64,000 bases of DNA, taken from the NCBI RefSeq assembly GCF_012927245.1, contig NZ_JABBGE010000004.1, forward strand, positions 372,001 through 436,000, written 5' to 3'. The notes under the pieces are model-generated. The model worked only from the letters and a program-made list of their open reading frames with translations. It did not search any database and was not told the origin of the DNA. Position 1 is the stretch's first letter, and every line of letters begins with the position of its first letter. Source of the stretch: Streptomyces sp. R302. Its GTDB lineage: Bacteria; Actinomycetota; Actinomycetes; Streptomycetales; Streptomycetaceae. Made by a program: the position numbers and the translations under genes. Below, one piece after another: positions 52,266 to 61,774 of this stretch.

Positions 52266-53522
52266 GTGCCTCCTCAGCCCCGCCGAACCCGCCCGCCCCG
52301 CCGTACGCCCCGGCGCCTCCGGACGCTCGCCGCCGCCCTCGTCCCGCTGCTGCTCCTCGCCGCGGCGGCCTGCGGCGCCGACTCCGCGGGCGTACGGACG
52401 CAGGACCCGCCGAGCGGCGCGGCCCCGGAGCGGTTCCGCCACCCGGGCGTCCTCGTCGGCGGCGCCCAGCTCGCCGCCGTCCGGCGCCACGTGGCGGCCG
52501 GCGACGAACCGTGGACCTCCGCCTACCGGGCGATGAGCTCCTCCGCGTACGCCGCCCTCGACTACGTACCGCACCCGGCCGAGACCGTCGCCTGCGCCTC
52601 CAACGCCGGCACCGACGCCTGCGTCGCCGAACGCGCGGACGCCCTCGCCGCGTACACCCACGCCCTCATGTGGTCCGTGTCGGGGAAGCGGGCGCACGCC
52701 GCCAAGGCGGTCGAGATCATGGACGCCTGGGCGCGGACCGTGAAGGAGCACACCCGCGACGACGCCGACCTCCAGACCGCCTGGTCCGGCTCCTCCTGGG
52801 CGCGCGCCGCCGACATCGTGCACGCCGGCTACCCCGCCTGGGACGCCGCCGCCGTGCAGCGCTTCAAGTGGATGCTGCGCAAGGCGTACCTCCCCGCCGT
52901 CACCTCCAAGGTGCCCGACTACAACGGGAACTGGGAGCTGGTGATGACCGACGCCGCCATCGGCATGGCCGTCTTCCTGGAGGACCGCCGGCTCTTCGAG
53001 CAGTCCGTACGCCGCTACCGCGCCCGCGTGCCCGCCTACTTCTACCTCGCCTCCGACGGCGCCCTGCCCAAGCCGCCGCCCGGCGGCACCATCGACACCC
53101 CCGACGAACTGGCCGGCTACTGGTTCGGCCAGCGCACCTACCGCGACGGCCTCGGCCAGGAGACCTGCCGCAACTTCATGCACATCGGCTACTCGCTGGC
53201 CGCCACCGCCCACATCGCCGAGACCGCCTGGCACCAGGGCGTCGACCTCTACCGCGAGGAGGCCCCGCGGATCGCCGCCGCGCTGGAGTTCCACGCCCGC
53301 TACCAGCTCGGCGCCACCGCCCCGCGCTGGCTCTGCGGCGGCAAGGTCGAGCGCACCATGGGCCCCGACGTCGAGGTCGCCCTCAACCACCTCGAAGGCC
53401 GCATGGGGATGCGGCTGCCGCAGACCGCCCGGCTCGCCGCCAGCCAGCGGCCCGGCGGCACCGACGACCTCTTCGTCGCCTGGGAGACCCTGACGCACGC
53501 CCGCAACCCCACCCCGGCATAG
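52266..53522 (+). CDS. Secreted alginate lyase-family protein
   Basis: 418-aa exported protein with a basic N-terminus and hydrophobic stretch (LAAALVPLLLLAAAACG) that may be a lipoprotein signal. The mature part has the alpha/alpha toroid pattern of alginate-lyase-like proteins (PL5 group): NWELVMTDAAIGMAVFLEDRRLF holds the characteristic Asn/Trp/Glu, and DGLGQETCRNFMHIGYSLAATAHIAETAWHQG carries the candidate His and Tyr. The substrate may be an acidic polysaccharide. GTG at 52266 is chosen to give a signal peptide at the N-terminus; no strong ribosome site is seen. Confidence 0.8.
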   Translation: MPPQPRRTRPPRRTPRRLRTLAAALVPLLLLAAAACGADSAGVRTQDPPSGAAPERFRHPGVLVGGAQLAAVRRHVAAGDEPWTSAYRAMSSSAYAALDYVPHPAETVACASNAGTDACVAERADALAAYTHALMWSVSGKRAHAAKAVEIMDAWARTVKEHTRDDADLQTAWSGSSWARAADIVHAGYPAWDAAAVQRFKWMLRKAYLPAVTSKVPDYNGNWELVMTDAAIGMAVFLEDRRLFEQSVRRYRARVPAYFYLASDGALPKPPPGGTIDTPDELAGYWFGQRTYRDGLGQETCRNFMHIGYSLAATAHIAETAWHQGVDLYREEAPRIAAALEFHARYQLGATAPRWLCGGKVERTMGPDVEVALNHLEGRMGMRLPQTARLAASQRPGGTDDLFVAWETLTHARNPTPA

Positions 53523-53533
53523 GCTCCCCGGTC

Positions 53534-53929
53534 ATGACGACCGAGCGACGAATCCCCGAGGAACTGCGGCGCGCCCGCTACCTCAGCCTCACCACCTTCC
53601 GCAAGGACGGGACCGGGGTCGCCACCCCGGTCTGGTACGCCGTCGAGGGCGAGCGGGTGTACGTGTGGACCCGCACCGACTCCTGGAAGGTCAAGCGCCT
53701 CCGCAACGACCCCCGGGTCGAGCTGGTCCGCTGCGACGTGCGCGGCAACGTCCCCGAGGACGCCGTCCGCGTCCCCGGCACCGCCCGGCTGGTCTCCGGG
53801 GAGGAGCTGAGGCACGTCCGGAAGCTGCTCTCCCGCAAGTACACCTACCAGTACTGGCTGGTGGACTGGCCGGCCACGATCGCCCGGCTCGGCAAGCGCC
53901 CCCACACCGGGATCGTCGTCACCCTGTGA
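53534..53929 (+). CDS. PPOX-class F420- or flavin-dependent protein
   Basis: 131-aa split-barrel protein of the pyridoxamine-5'-phosphate-oxidase-like group common in actinobacteria, where many bind F420. Segments ARYLSLTTFRKDGTGVATPVWYAVEGERVYVWT and KVKRLRNDPRVELVRCD are diagnostic. The reaction is unknown, likely a small redox conversion. It follows the alginate-lyase-like gene by 11 bases and may be cotranscribed. Confidence 0.82.
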   Translation: MTTERRIPEELRRARYLSLTTFRKDGTGVATPVWYAVEGERVYVWTRTDSWKVKRLRNDPRVELVRCDVRGNVPEDAVRVPGTARLVSGEELRHVRKLLSRKYTYQYWLVDWPATIARLGKRPHTGIVVTL

Positions 53930-54069
53930 CCCCGGGCAGGAGATCGATGTGGTCCCCTGGGCACGGAAAGGAAAACGGACCGTAGCCGTCCCGTAACACG
54001 ACTGCGGTGCAATGCCCTGCGGTGGACCGGAAGGTCCCCTTCTCCCGAGAGCGGGGCAGGTGCATACAG

Positions 54070-55383
54070 ATGACGGTCACTCACATTCCCTCCCGGATGG
54101 CCGAGTTCGCCCGCTGGCTGAACGGACTGGCCGCCCGCGCCGAGCAGGTCGGCGGCTGGTGGGCCGTCTTCGCCGAACGGGACCCGGAGGGCCTGCGCGC
54201 CTGCCTCGATGGCACTGAACTGCTGCCCTGGGACGTCGTCGAGTCCCTGCTCCGGGACGTGGGGGAGGCCCCGGGCAGGGGACGGGAGCTGTACGAGGCC
54301 GCTGCCGGCGCCCACGACCGGACGCCCGGCGGGGCCGAGGCCCTGGTGGCCCGCCGCGACACGATGGAGCGCGAACGCCGGCACGCCGAGGCCCGGATCG
54401 AGGAGCTGGAGCGCCACCTCGGCGCCCACCCGGCCCCCGGCCCCGAGGAGGCGAACCGGCTGGTCCACGACCTCGCCTGGACCCGCGACGACCACGCCCG
54501 CGCCACCGCCCGGATCGCCGATCTCACCGACCGGCTCGACCGGCTCGACCGCCTCGACCGGCTGCGGGCCGCGCCCGCGCCGGCCGGAGGCGAAGCGGTG
54601 CCGGGCGAGGCTCCCGCGCCGGAGCGGCGGCGGCCGCGCGGCGCCCGGTACGCCTGGACGGGGACGGGGGACGACGACGAGGGGCCCGCGCCCGTCGCTG
54701 TGCCCGAGCCGCCCGCCGGTGGGGGCGAGCCGCCGCGCGGCGCCCGGTTCCGGGGGCGCACCGGGTCCCGTACCGCCGCGTCGGACGCCTCCACTCCCGA
54801 GGCGGTCCCCACGGACGAGACGGACGCGGCGCACCGGGCGGACCAGGCACGGGAGGCCGCCCGCGCCGCCGCCAACGCCGTCCACGCGCTCCGGCGGCTG
54901 CGGGCCCAGGGCCGTACCGGCGAGGCGCACGTGCTGCTCTTCGAGGCGCTCGCCGGACCGCCCGCCCGGCTGCCCGCGCTCGCCGCGGAGCTGCACCGGG
55001 CCGGCCTCGGCGCCGACTGGAGCACCCTGCTCTGGGAGGCCGCCTCGCTGCCGCCCGCCCGGCTGGCCGCCGTCGCCGGGGCGCTCGCCGACGCGGGCCG
55101 CGCCGACGACTGCGAACAGCTGCTGCGCCAGGGCATGGCCCGGCCGGTCGAGGAGCTCGCCGGGGCCGTCGCCGCCCTGGTCGCGGAGGCCCGTGAACGC
55201 GAGGTCCACGCCCTGCTCACCGCCTTCATCCGGGTCCGTACCCCTGAGGAGGCGGCCCGGCTCGCCGCCGTCGACCCGGCCCTCCTCATGCCCCGGCTCG
55301 GTGCGGCGGCCCGCGCCCTGTCGGCGGCCGACGACCGGGCGCTGCGGCACGCGCTGCGGGTGGGCGGCGTGCTCGGCCCCTGA
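54070..55383 (+). CDS. Large helical protein of unknown function
   Basis: 437-aa protein conserved in style with Streptomyces hypothetical proteins. An N-terminal helical domain (1-100) and a coiled-coil stretch (about 105-175, RRDTMERERRHAEARIEELERHL then RLDRLDRLDRL) lead to a disordered Ala/Pro/Glu middle containing two copies of RPRGARYAW / PPRGARFRG. A helical C-terminal domain (270-437) is built of repeated units like AHVLLFEALAGPPARLPALAAEL. The C-terminal repeats may be a protein-interaction scaffold. No membrane helix. The first in-frame ATG with a plausible leader is used. Confidence 0.65.
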   Translation: MTVTHIPSRMAEFARWLNGLAARAEQVGGWWAVFAERDPEGLRACLDGTELLPWDVVESLLRDVGEAPGRGRELYEAAAGAHDRTPGGAEALVARRDTMERERRHAEARIEELERHLGAHPAPGPEEANRLVHDLAWTRDDHARATARIADLTDRLDRLDRLDRLRAAPAPAGGEAVPGEAPAPERRRPRGARYAWTGTGDDDEGPAPVAVPEPPAGGGEPPRGARFRGRTGSRTAASDASTPEAVPTDETDAAHRADQAREAARAAANAVHALRRLRAQGRTGEAHVLLFEALAGPPARLPALAAELHRAGLGADWSTLLWEAASLPPARLAAVAGALADAGRADDCEQLLRQGMARPVEELAGAVAALVAEAREREVHALLTAFIRVRTPEEAARLAAVDPALLMPRLGAAARALSAADDRALRHALRVGGVLGP

Positions 55384-55583
55384 GGCCGGAAGCGTACGTG
55401 CGGGGAGCAGTCGGCACGTGTCGGTACGTGTCCGGTGTGGACCACTCCGGTATGAAACATGATCGACTGCGCTGCTTCCGGGCGGCGGTCTTGCTCCGGG
55501 GTGTGACGGGGCTTACGTTCTCCTCCTACGCACCGCGTCTACGGGCGTAGAGGCTCTCTGACGCCGCGCCGAAGGAGCTGCTC

Positions 55584-56423
55584 ATGACCGTCGTACGCGC
55601 CGCACTCGTCCAGGCGACCTGGACCGGCGACACCGAATCCATGATCGCCAAGCACGAGGAGCACGCCCGCGAGGCGGCCCGCCAGGGCGCCCGGGTGATC
55701 GGCTTCCAGGAGGTGTTCAACGCCCCCTACTTCTGCCAGGTCCAGGAACCCGAGCACTACCGCTGGGCCGAGCCCGTCCCGGACGGCCCCACCGTCACGC
55801 GGATGCGGGAGCTCGCGCGCGAGACCGGCATGGTGATCGTCGTCCCGGTCTTCGAGGTCGAGGCCGAGGGCTTCTACTACAACACCGCGGCCGTCATCGA
55901 CGCGGACGGCAGCTACCTCGGCAAGTACCGCAAGCACCACATCCCCCAGGTCAAGGGGTTCTGGGAGAAGTACTACTTCCGCCCGGGGAACGCCGGCTGG
56001 CCGGTCTTCGACACCGCCGTCGGCAAGGTCGGCGTCTACATCTGCTACGACCGCCACTTCCCCGAAGGCTGGCGCCAACTGGGCCTCAACGGCGCCCAGT
56101 TGGTCTACAACCCCTCGGCCACCCACCGCGGCCTCTCCTCCTACCTGTGGCAGCTGGAGCAGCCCGCCGCCGCCGTCGCCAACGAGTACTTCGTCGCCGC
56201 GATCAACCGCGTCGGCGTCGAGGAGTACGGCGACAACGACTTCTACGGCACCAGCTACTTCGTCGACCCGCGCGGCCGCTTCGTCGGCGACGTCGCCTCC
56301 GACAAGGAGGAGGAACTCGTCGTCCGCGACCTCGACTTCGGCCTCATCGAGGAGGTCCGGCAGCAGTGGGCCTTCTACCGGGACCGCCGCCCCGACGCGT
56401 ACGACGGGCTGGTCCAGCCGTGA
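55584..56423 (+). CDS. Beta-ureidopropionase (nitrilase superfamily)
   Basis: 279-aa C-N hydrolase that splits N-carbamoyl-beta-alanine (or a related carbamoyl amino acid) to the amino acid, CO2 and ammonia. The catalytic triad is visible: E43 in GFQEVFNAPYF, K117 in KYRKHHIPQ and C154 in VYICYDRHFPE. GVEEYGDNDFYGTSYFVDPRG is typical of the plant/bacterial ureidopropionase branch. It is the first gene of a five-gene catabolic operon; its stop overlaps the aminotransferase start (GTGA). Confidence 0.9.
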   Translation: MTVVRAALVQATWTGDTESMIAKHEEHAREAARQGARVIGFQEVFNAPYFCQVQEPEHYRWAEPVPDGPTVTRMRELARETGMVIVVPVFEVEAEGFYYNTAAVIDADGSYLGKYRKHHIPQVKGFWEKYYFRPGNAGWPVFDTAVGKVGVYICYDRHFPEGWRQLGLNGAQLVYNPSATHRGLSSYLWQLEQPAAAVANEYFVAAINRVGVEEYGDNDFYGTSYFVDPRGRFVGDVASDKEEELVVRDLDFGLIEEVRQQWAFYRDRRPDAYDGLVQP

Positions 56424-57700
56424 ACAGCCTCTACGCCCGCCACCGTTCCGTCCTGCCCGACTGGCTCGCCCTCTACTACGAGGAGCCGATCGAGATCACC
56501 CACGGCGAGGGCCGCCACGTCTGGGACGCCGACGGCCGCCGCTACCTCGACTTCTTCGGCGGCATCCTCACCACCATGACCGCCCACGCCCTCCCCGAGG
56601 TCACCAAGGCGGTCGCCGAACAGGCCGGCCGGATCGTCCACTCCTCCACCCTCTACCTCAACCGCCCCATGGTGGAGCTGGCCGAACGGATCGCCACCCT
56701 CTCCGGCATCCCCGACGCCCGCGTCTTCTTCACCACCTCCGGCACCGAGGCCAACGACACGGCCCTGCTCCTCGCCACCGCGTACCGCGGCTCGAACCAG
56801 ATCCTGGCGATGCGCAACAGCTACCACGGCCGCTCCTTCTCCACCGTCGGCGTCACCGGCAACCGCTCCTGGTCGCCCACCGGCCTCTCCCCGCTCCAGA
56901 CCCTCTACGTGCACGGCGCGGTCCGCGGCCGCGGACCCTTCGCCGGCCTCAGCGACGAACGCTTCACCGAGGCCGCCGTCGCCGACCTCGAAGACCTCCT
57001 CGGCCAGACCCACCGCACCGCCGCCCTCATCGCCGAACCCATCCAGGGCGTCGGCGGCTTCACCTCCCCGCCCGACGGCCTGTACGCCGCCTTCCGCCGC
57101 GTCCTCGACCGCCACGGCATCCTCTGGATCTCCGACGAGGTGCAGACCGGCTGGGGCCGCACCGGCGAACACTTCTGGGGCTGGCAGGCGCACGGCCAGG
57201 CCGGCCCGCCCGACCTCCTCACCTTCGCCAAGGGCATCGGCAACGGCATGTCCGTCGGCGGGGTCGTCGGCCGCGCCGAGATCATGAACTGCCTCGACGC
57301 CAACTCCATCTCCACCTTCGGCGGTTCACCCGTCACCATGGCCGCCGGGCTCGCCAACCTCGGCTACCTCCTCGACCACGACCTCCAGGGCAACGCCCGC
57401 CGCGTCGGCGGCCTCCTCATCGAGCGGCTCCGCGCCGCCGCGGCCGGCGTCGACCTCGTCCGCGAGGTCCGCGGCCGGGGCCTCATGATCGGCATCGAGC
57501 TCGCCGACCCGGTCACCGGCGCCGCCGCCCCCGAGGCCGCCTCCACCGTCCTGGAGAAGGCCCGCGAGAACGGCCTCCTCATCGGCAAGGGCGGCGGCCA
57601 CGGCACCAGCGCGCTGCGCGTCGCACCCCCGCTCTCCCTCACCGTCGCCGAGGCCGAAGAGGGCGCCGCCATCCTCGAACAGGCCCTCCGATCCCTCTAG
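56420..57700 (+). CDS. Class III aminotransferase (beta-alanine/omega-amino acid type)
   Basis: 426-aa PLP enzyme. Motifs are SGTEANDTALLLA (near 105), NSYHGRSFSTVGVTGN (near 135), WISDEVQTGWGRTG (near 238) and the PLP lysine in TFAKGIGNGMSVGG (near 273). In this operon it should convert beta-alanine or 3-aminoisobutyrate released by the ureidopropionase to the semialdehyde. The GTG start lies inside the preceding stop. The family also includes alanine-glyoxylate aminotransferase 2-like enzymes, so the acceptor is uncertain. Confidence 0.9.
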   Translation: MNSLYARHRSVLPDWLALYYEEPIEITHGEGRHVWDADGRRYLDFFGGILTTMTAHALPEVTKAVAEQAGRIVHSSTLYLNRPMVELAERIATLSGIPDARVFFTTSGTEANDTALLLATAYRGSNQILAMRNSYHGRSFSTVGVTGNRSWSPTGLSPLQTLYVHGAVRGRGPFAGLSDERFTEAAVADLEDLLGQTHRTAALIAEPIQGVGGFTSPPDGLYAAFRRVLDRHGILWISDEVQTGWGRTGEHFWGWQAHGQAGPPDLLTFAKGIGNGMSVGGVVGRAEIMNCLDANSISTFGGSPVTMAAGLANLGYLLDHDLQGNARRVGGLLIERLRAAAAGVDLVREVRGRGLMIGIELADPVTGAAAPEAASTVLEKARENGLLIGKGGGHGTSALRVAPPLSLTVAEAEEGAAILEQALRSL

Positions 57701-57719
57701 TTGGCAGGGGAGTACTCCC

Positions 57720-59123
57720 GTGAGCACCCGAACCCTGATCCGGGGCGGCCTCGTCGTCACCGCCTCCGACGAACTCCACGCCGACGTCCTCGTCGAGGAC
57801 GGCCGCGTCGCCGTGCTCGCCGCCCACGGCTCCGACGCGGCGGCCCGCCTGACCGCCGACCGCGTCCTCGACGCCACCGACCGCTACGTCGTCCCGGGCG
57901 GCGTCGACGCCCACACCCACATGGAACTCCCCTTCGGCGGCACCTTCGCCTCCGACACCTTCGAGACCGGCACCCGCGCCGCCGCCTGGGGCGGCACCAC
58001 CACCCTCGTCGACTTCGCCGTCCAGACCGTCGGCCACAGCCTCCGCGAGGGCCTGGACACCTGGTACGCCAAGGCCGACGGCAACTGCGCCGTCGACTAC
58101 GGCTTCCACATGATCATGTCGGACGTCACCCCGACCACCCTGAAGGAGATGTCCCTCCTCATCCAGGAGGGCGTGACCTCCTTCAAGCTCTTCATGGCCT
58201 ACCCGGGGGTCTTCTACTCGGACGACGGCCAGATCCTGCGGGCCATGCAGGTGGCCGGCGAGACCGGCGGGCTGATCATGATGCACGCGGAGAACGGCAT
58301 CGCGATCGACGTCCTGGTGGAGCAGGCCCTGGCCCGGGGCGAGACGGACCCCCGCTACCACGGCGAGGTCCGCAAGGCCCTGTTGGAGGCGGAGGCGACG
58401 CACCGGGCGATCCAGCTGGCCCGGGTCGCCGGCTCGCCGCTGTACGTCGTCCACGTGTCGGCGGAGGAGGCGGTGGCCGAGCTGGCCGCCGCCCGCGACA
58501 AGGGCCTGCCGGTCTTCGGCGAGACCTGCCCGCAGTACCTGTTCCTGTCGACGGACAACCTGGCGGAGCCGGACTTCGAGGGCGCCAAGTACGTGTGCAG
58601 CACCCCGCTTCGCCCGAAGGAGCACCAGGCGGCGCTGTGGCGGGGGCTGCGGACGAACGACCTCCAGGTGGTGTCGACGGACCACTGCCCGTTCTGCTTC
58701 GTGGGGCAGAAGGAGCTGGGACGCGGTGACTTCTCGAAGATCCCCAACGGCCTGCCGGGGGTGGAGAACCGCATGGACCTCCTCCACCAGGCCGTCGTCG
58801 ACGGGCACATCTCGCGGCGCCGCTGGATCGAGATCGCCTGCGCGACCCCGGCCCGCATGTTCGGCCTCTACCCGCAGAAGGGCACGATCGCGCCCGGCGC
58901 GGACGCGGACATCGTCATCTACGACCCGCACGCCACCCAGGTCCTCTCGGCCGAGACCCACCACATGAACGTCGACTACTCGGCGTACGAGGGGAAGACC
59001 GTCACCGGCCGGGTCGAGACCGTCCTCTCGCGGGGTGTCCCGGTCATCGAGGACCGCACCTACGTCGGCCGCGCCGGCCACGGCGTCTTCCTCCCCCGAT
59101 CCACCTGCCAGTACCTGAACTAG
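57720..59123 (+). CDS. hydA: Dihydropyrimidinase (hydantoinase)
   Basis: 467-aa cyclic amidohydrolase opening dihydrouracil, dihydrothymine or hydantoins. Metal ligands are in GGVDAHTHMELPFGG, the carbamylated lysine in TSFKLFMAYPG, histidines in MMHAENG and VVHVSAEEA, and the aspartate in VVSTDHCPF. The C-terminal segment HMNVDYSAYEGKTVTGRVETVLSRG is typical. GGGGAG precedes the GTG. Its product is the substrate of the first gene in the operon. Confidence 0.95.
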   Translation: MSTRTLIRGGLVVTASDELHADVLVEDGRVAVLAAHGSDAAARLTADRVLDATDRYVVPGGVDAHTHMELPFGGTFASDTFETGTRAAAWGGTTTLVDFAVQTVGHSLREGLDTWYAKADGNCAVDYGFHMIMSDVTPTTLKEMSLLIQEGVTSFKLFMAYPGVFYSDDGQILRAMQVAGETGGLIMMHAENGIAIDVLVEQALARGETDPRYHGEVRKALLEAEATHRAIQLARVAGSPLYVVHVSAEEAVAELAAARDKGLPVFGETCPQYLFLSTDNLAEPDFEGAKYVCSTPLRPKEHQAALWRGLRTNDLQVVSTDHCPFCFVGQKELGRGDFSKIPNGLPGVENRMDLLHQAVVDGHISRRRWIEIACATPARMFGLYPQKGTIAPGADADIVIYDPHATQVLSAETHHMNVDYSAYEGKTVTGRVETVLSRGVPVIEDRTYVGRAGHGVFLPRSTCQYLN

Positions 59124-59135
59124 GAGGCCACCGAA

Positions 59136-60152
59136 GTGGACTTCGGACTCGTGCTCCAGACCGACCCGCCCGCCTCGCAGGTCGTCGGCCTCATGCGCCG
59201 GGCGGAACGCAACGGCTTCCGCTACGGATGGACCTTCGACTCCGCCGTGCTGTGGCAGGAACCCTTCGTCATCTACAGCCAGATCCTGGCCAACACCACG
59301 AAGCTGCACGTGGGCACGATGGTCACCAACCCGGGGACGCGTACGTGGGAGGTGACGGCCTCCACCTTCGCCACGCTCAACGACATGTACGGCAACCGCA
59401 CCGTCTGCGGCATCGGCCGCGGCGACTCCGCCATGCGCGTCGCCGGCCGCAAGCCGAACACCCTCGCCCGCCTCGGCGAGGCCATCGAGGTCATCCGCGA
59501 CCTCGCCGAGGGCCGCGAGGCGACCGTGGACGGCAACCCGATCCGCATCCCGTGGGTCAGGAACGGCAAGCTGCCGGTGTGGATGGCGGCGTACGGCCCC
59601 AAGGCCCTCGCCCTCGCCGGGCAGAAGGCCGACGGCTTCATCCTCCAGCTCGCCGACCCGTTCCTGACCGAGTGGATGGTCAAGGCGGTCCGCAAGGCCG
59701 CCCAGGACGCCGGCCGCGACCCCGACGCCCTGACGATCTGCGTCGCCGCCCCCGCGTACGTCACGGCCGACGACTCCCCGGAGGCGCTCGCCCACGCCCG
59801 GGAGCAGTGCCGCTGGTTCGGCGGCATGGTCGGCAACCACGTCGCCGACCTCGTCGCCAAGTACGGCGAACACTCCGGCATGGTTCCCGAGGCCCTCACC
59901 GCGTACATCAAGGACCGGCAGGGGTACGACTACTCCCACCACGGCCGCGCCGACAACCCCGACACCGCCTTCGTCCCCGACGAGATCGTCGACCGCTTCT
60001 GCCTCCTCGGCCCCGCCGAGGCCCACGTCGAGAAGCTCCGCCACCTCAAGGAGCTGGGCGTCGACCAGTTCGCCGTCTACGACATGCACGACAACCGCGA
60101 GGGCACGATCGACGCCTACGGCTCCGACATCATCCCCGCCCTGAACCGCTGA
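59136..60152 (+). CDS. LLM-class flavin/F420-dependent oxidoreductase
   Basis: 338-aa luciferase-like TIM-barrel protein of the group often annotated as F420-dependent. It begins MDFGLVLQTDPPASQVVGLMRRAERNGFRYGWTFDS, has GTMVTNPGTRTWEVTASTFATLNDMYGNRTVCGIGRGDSAMRV as cofactor region, and ends with YDMHDNREGTIDAYG. AGGAGG lies six bases before the GTG. Placed between dihydropyrimidinase and the transporter, it may perform the missing ring reduction or an oxidation of the base; no dihydropyrimidine dehydrogenase is in the window. Confidence 0.85.
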   Translation: MDFGLVLQTDPPASQVVGLMRRAERNGFRYGWTFDSAVLWQEPFVIYSQILANTTKLHVGTMVTNPGTRTWEVTASTFATLNDMYGNRTVCGIGRGDSAMRVAGRKPNTLARLGEAIEVIRDLAEGREATVDGNPIRIPWVRNGKLPVWMAAYGPKALALAGQKADGFILQLADPFLTEWMVKAVRKAAQDAGRDPDALTICVAAPAYVTADDSPEALAHAREQCRWFGGMVGNHVADLVAKYGEHSGMVPEALTAYIKDRQGYDYSHHGRADNPDTAFVPDEIVDRFCLLGPAEAHVEKLRHLKELGVDQFAVYDMHDNREGTIDAYGSDIIPALNR

Positions 60153-60231
60153 ACGCCCGATCGGCACTCCCGCACCCCCGCGCTCCCGCACGGCCCTTCC
60201 GACCCGTCCCCGACCGAAGGGTTCCGCAGAC

Positions 60232-61749
60232 ATGACCGCCACCACCCCCTCGGACAGACCCGCGATACCCGCCGGCCGCGTCGAGCTCCCGCCCGGCGCG
60301 GCCGGCGGCGACCCGCGCTTCGTCAACGACGACCTGCTCCCGGTGCCCGTCGCCGCACGCCGCTGGACCACGTACAACTTCGCCGCCCTCTGGGTCGGCA
60401 TGGCCCACAACATCCCCTCCTGGCTCCTCGCGTCCGGCCTCGTCGCCCTCGGCATGGACTGGAAGCAGGCCGTCCTCACCATCGCGCTGGCCAACGTGAT
60501 CGTGCTCCTGCCGATGCTCCTGACCGGGCACGCGGGACCCAAGTACGGCATCCCGTTCCCCGTCCTCGCCCGCGCCTCCTTCGGACTGCGCGGGGCCAAC
60601 CTGCCCGCGCTCATCCGGGCCGGGGTCGCCTGCGCCTGGTTCGGCATCCAGACCTGGATCGGCGGGCAGGGCATCTTCGTCCTGCTCGACAAGGTCTTCG
60701 GCGGCTGGGCCGAGGCGGCCAGGGTCGGCGGTCAGCCGTGGACGCTCTGGCTGTGCTTCGTCCTCTTCTGGATGCTCGAACTCGCCATCATCCACCGGGG
60801 GATGGAAACGCTGCGCCGCTTCGAGAACTGGGCCGCGCCCTTCGTCATCGTCGGCGCGTTCGTCCTGCTGGTGTGGATCGCGGTCAAGGCCGGCGGCTTC
60901 GGTCCCCTTCTCGACCAGCCCTCGCGGCTGGGCTGGGGCCCGGACTTCTGGCCGGTCTTCTTCCCCGCCCTCATGGGCATGATCGCCTTCTGGGCGACGC
61001 TCAGCCTCAACATCCCGGACTTCACCCGCTTCGGCGCCGGACAGCGCGCCCAGGTCTGGGGCCAGACCCTCGGGCTCCCCACCACGATGACGCTCTTCGC
61101 GCTGCTCTCGGTCCTCGTCACCTCCGGCTCGCAGGCCGTGTACGGGGCACCCGTCTGGGACCCGGTCGCGCTGGCCGCGAGGACGGACAACGTCTTCGGG
61201 CTGCTCTTCGCCCTGGTGACCGTGCTCGTCGCCACCATCTCGGTGAACATCGCGGCGAACGTCGTCTCGCCCGCCTACGACCTCGCCAACCTCGCGCCCA
61301 AGCTCGTCGACTTCCGCACCGGCGCACTGATCACGGGCGTCGTGGGCGTGGTGATCATGCCGTGGAAGCTGACCGAGACCCCCGAGCTGTACATCTTCAC
61401 CTGGCTCGGACTCGTCGGCGGACTGCTCGGCACCGTCGCCGGCATCCTCATCGCCGACTACTGGCTCGTCCGCCGCACCGTCCTCGACCTCGCGGGGCTG
61501 TACCGCGCCGACGGCCCCTACTGGTACCGGGGCGGCTGGAACCCGGTCGCCGTCCTCGCCTTCGCCGTCGGAGGCGTCCTCGCCGTCGGCGGCTCCCACT
61601 CGGCACCCGGTACCGGACCCTTCCCCGAGGACGGCCTGATCCCCTTCCTCAGGCCGCTCGCCGACTACGGCTGGGCGGTCGGCCTTGCCGCCTCCCTGCT
61701 GCTCTACACCGCACTCATGCGGGGACGGCGAGGAGCCGTCCCCTCGTGA
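60232..61749 (+). CDS. NCS1-family nucleobase/hydantoin transporter
   Basis: 505-aa membrane permease with twelve helices, nucleobase:cation symporter-1 group (Mhp1/allantoin/uracil types). Diagnostic are the [34 protein letters not shown] opening, [37 protein letters not shown]-like helix 3 (here [11 protein letters not shown]), and LNIPDFTRF before helix 7. It likely imports uracil, thymine or hydantoins for the upstream enzymes. It is the last gene of the operon. Confidence 0.9.
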   Translation: [505 protein letters not shown]

Positions 61750-61774
61750 TCGTGGTGACAGCACGCCGAAGCGG

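Noticed and set aside
57639..60692. A 1,017-codon open frame antisense to the pyrimidine operon
   Set aside because: The plus-strand genes have intact active-site motifs; the antisense frame is the usual GC-skewed mirror and has no domain.
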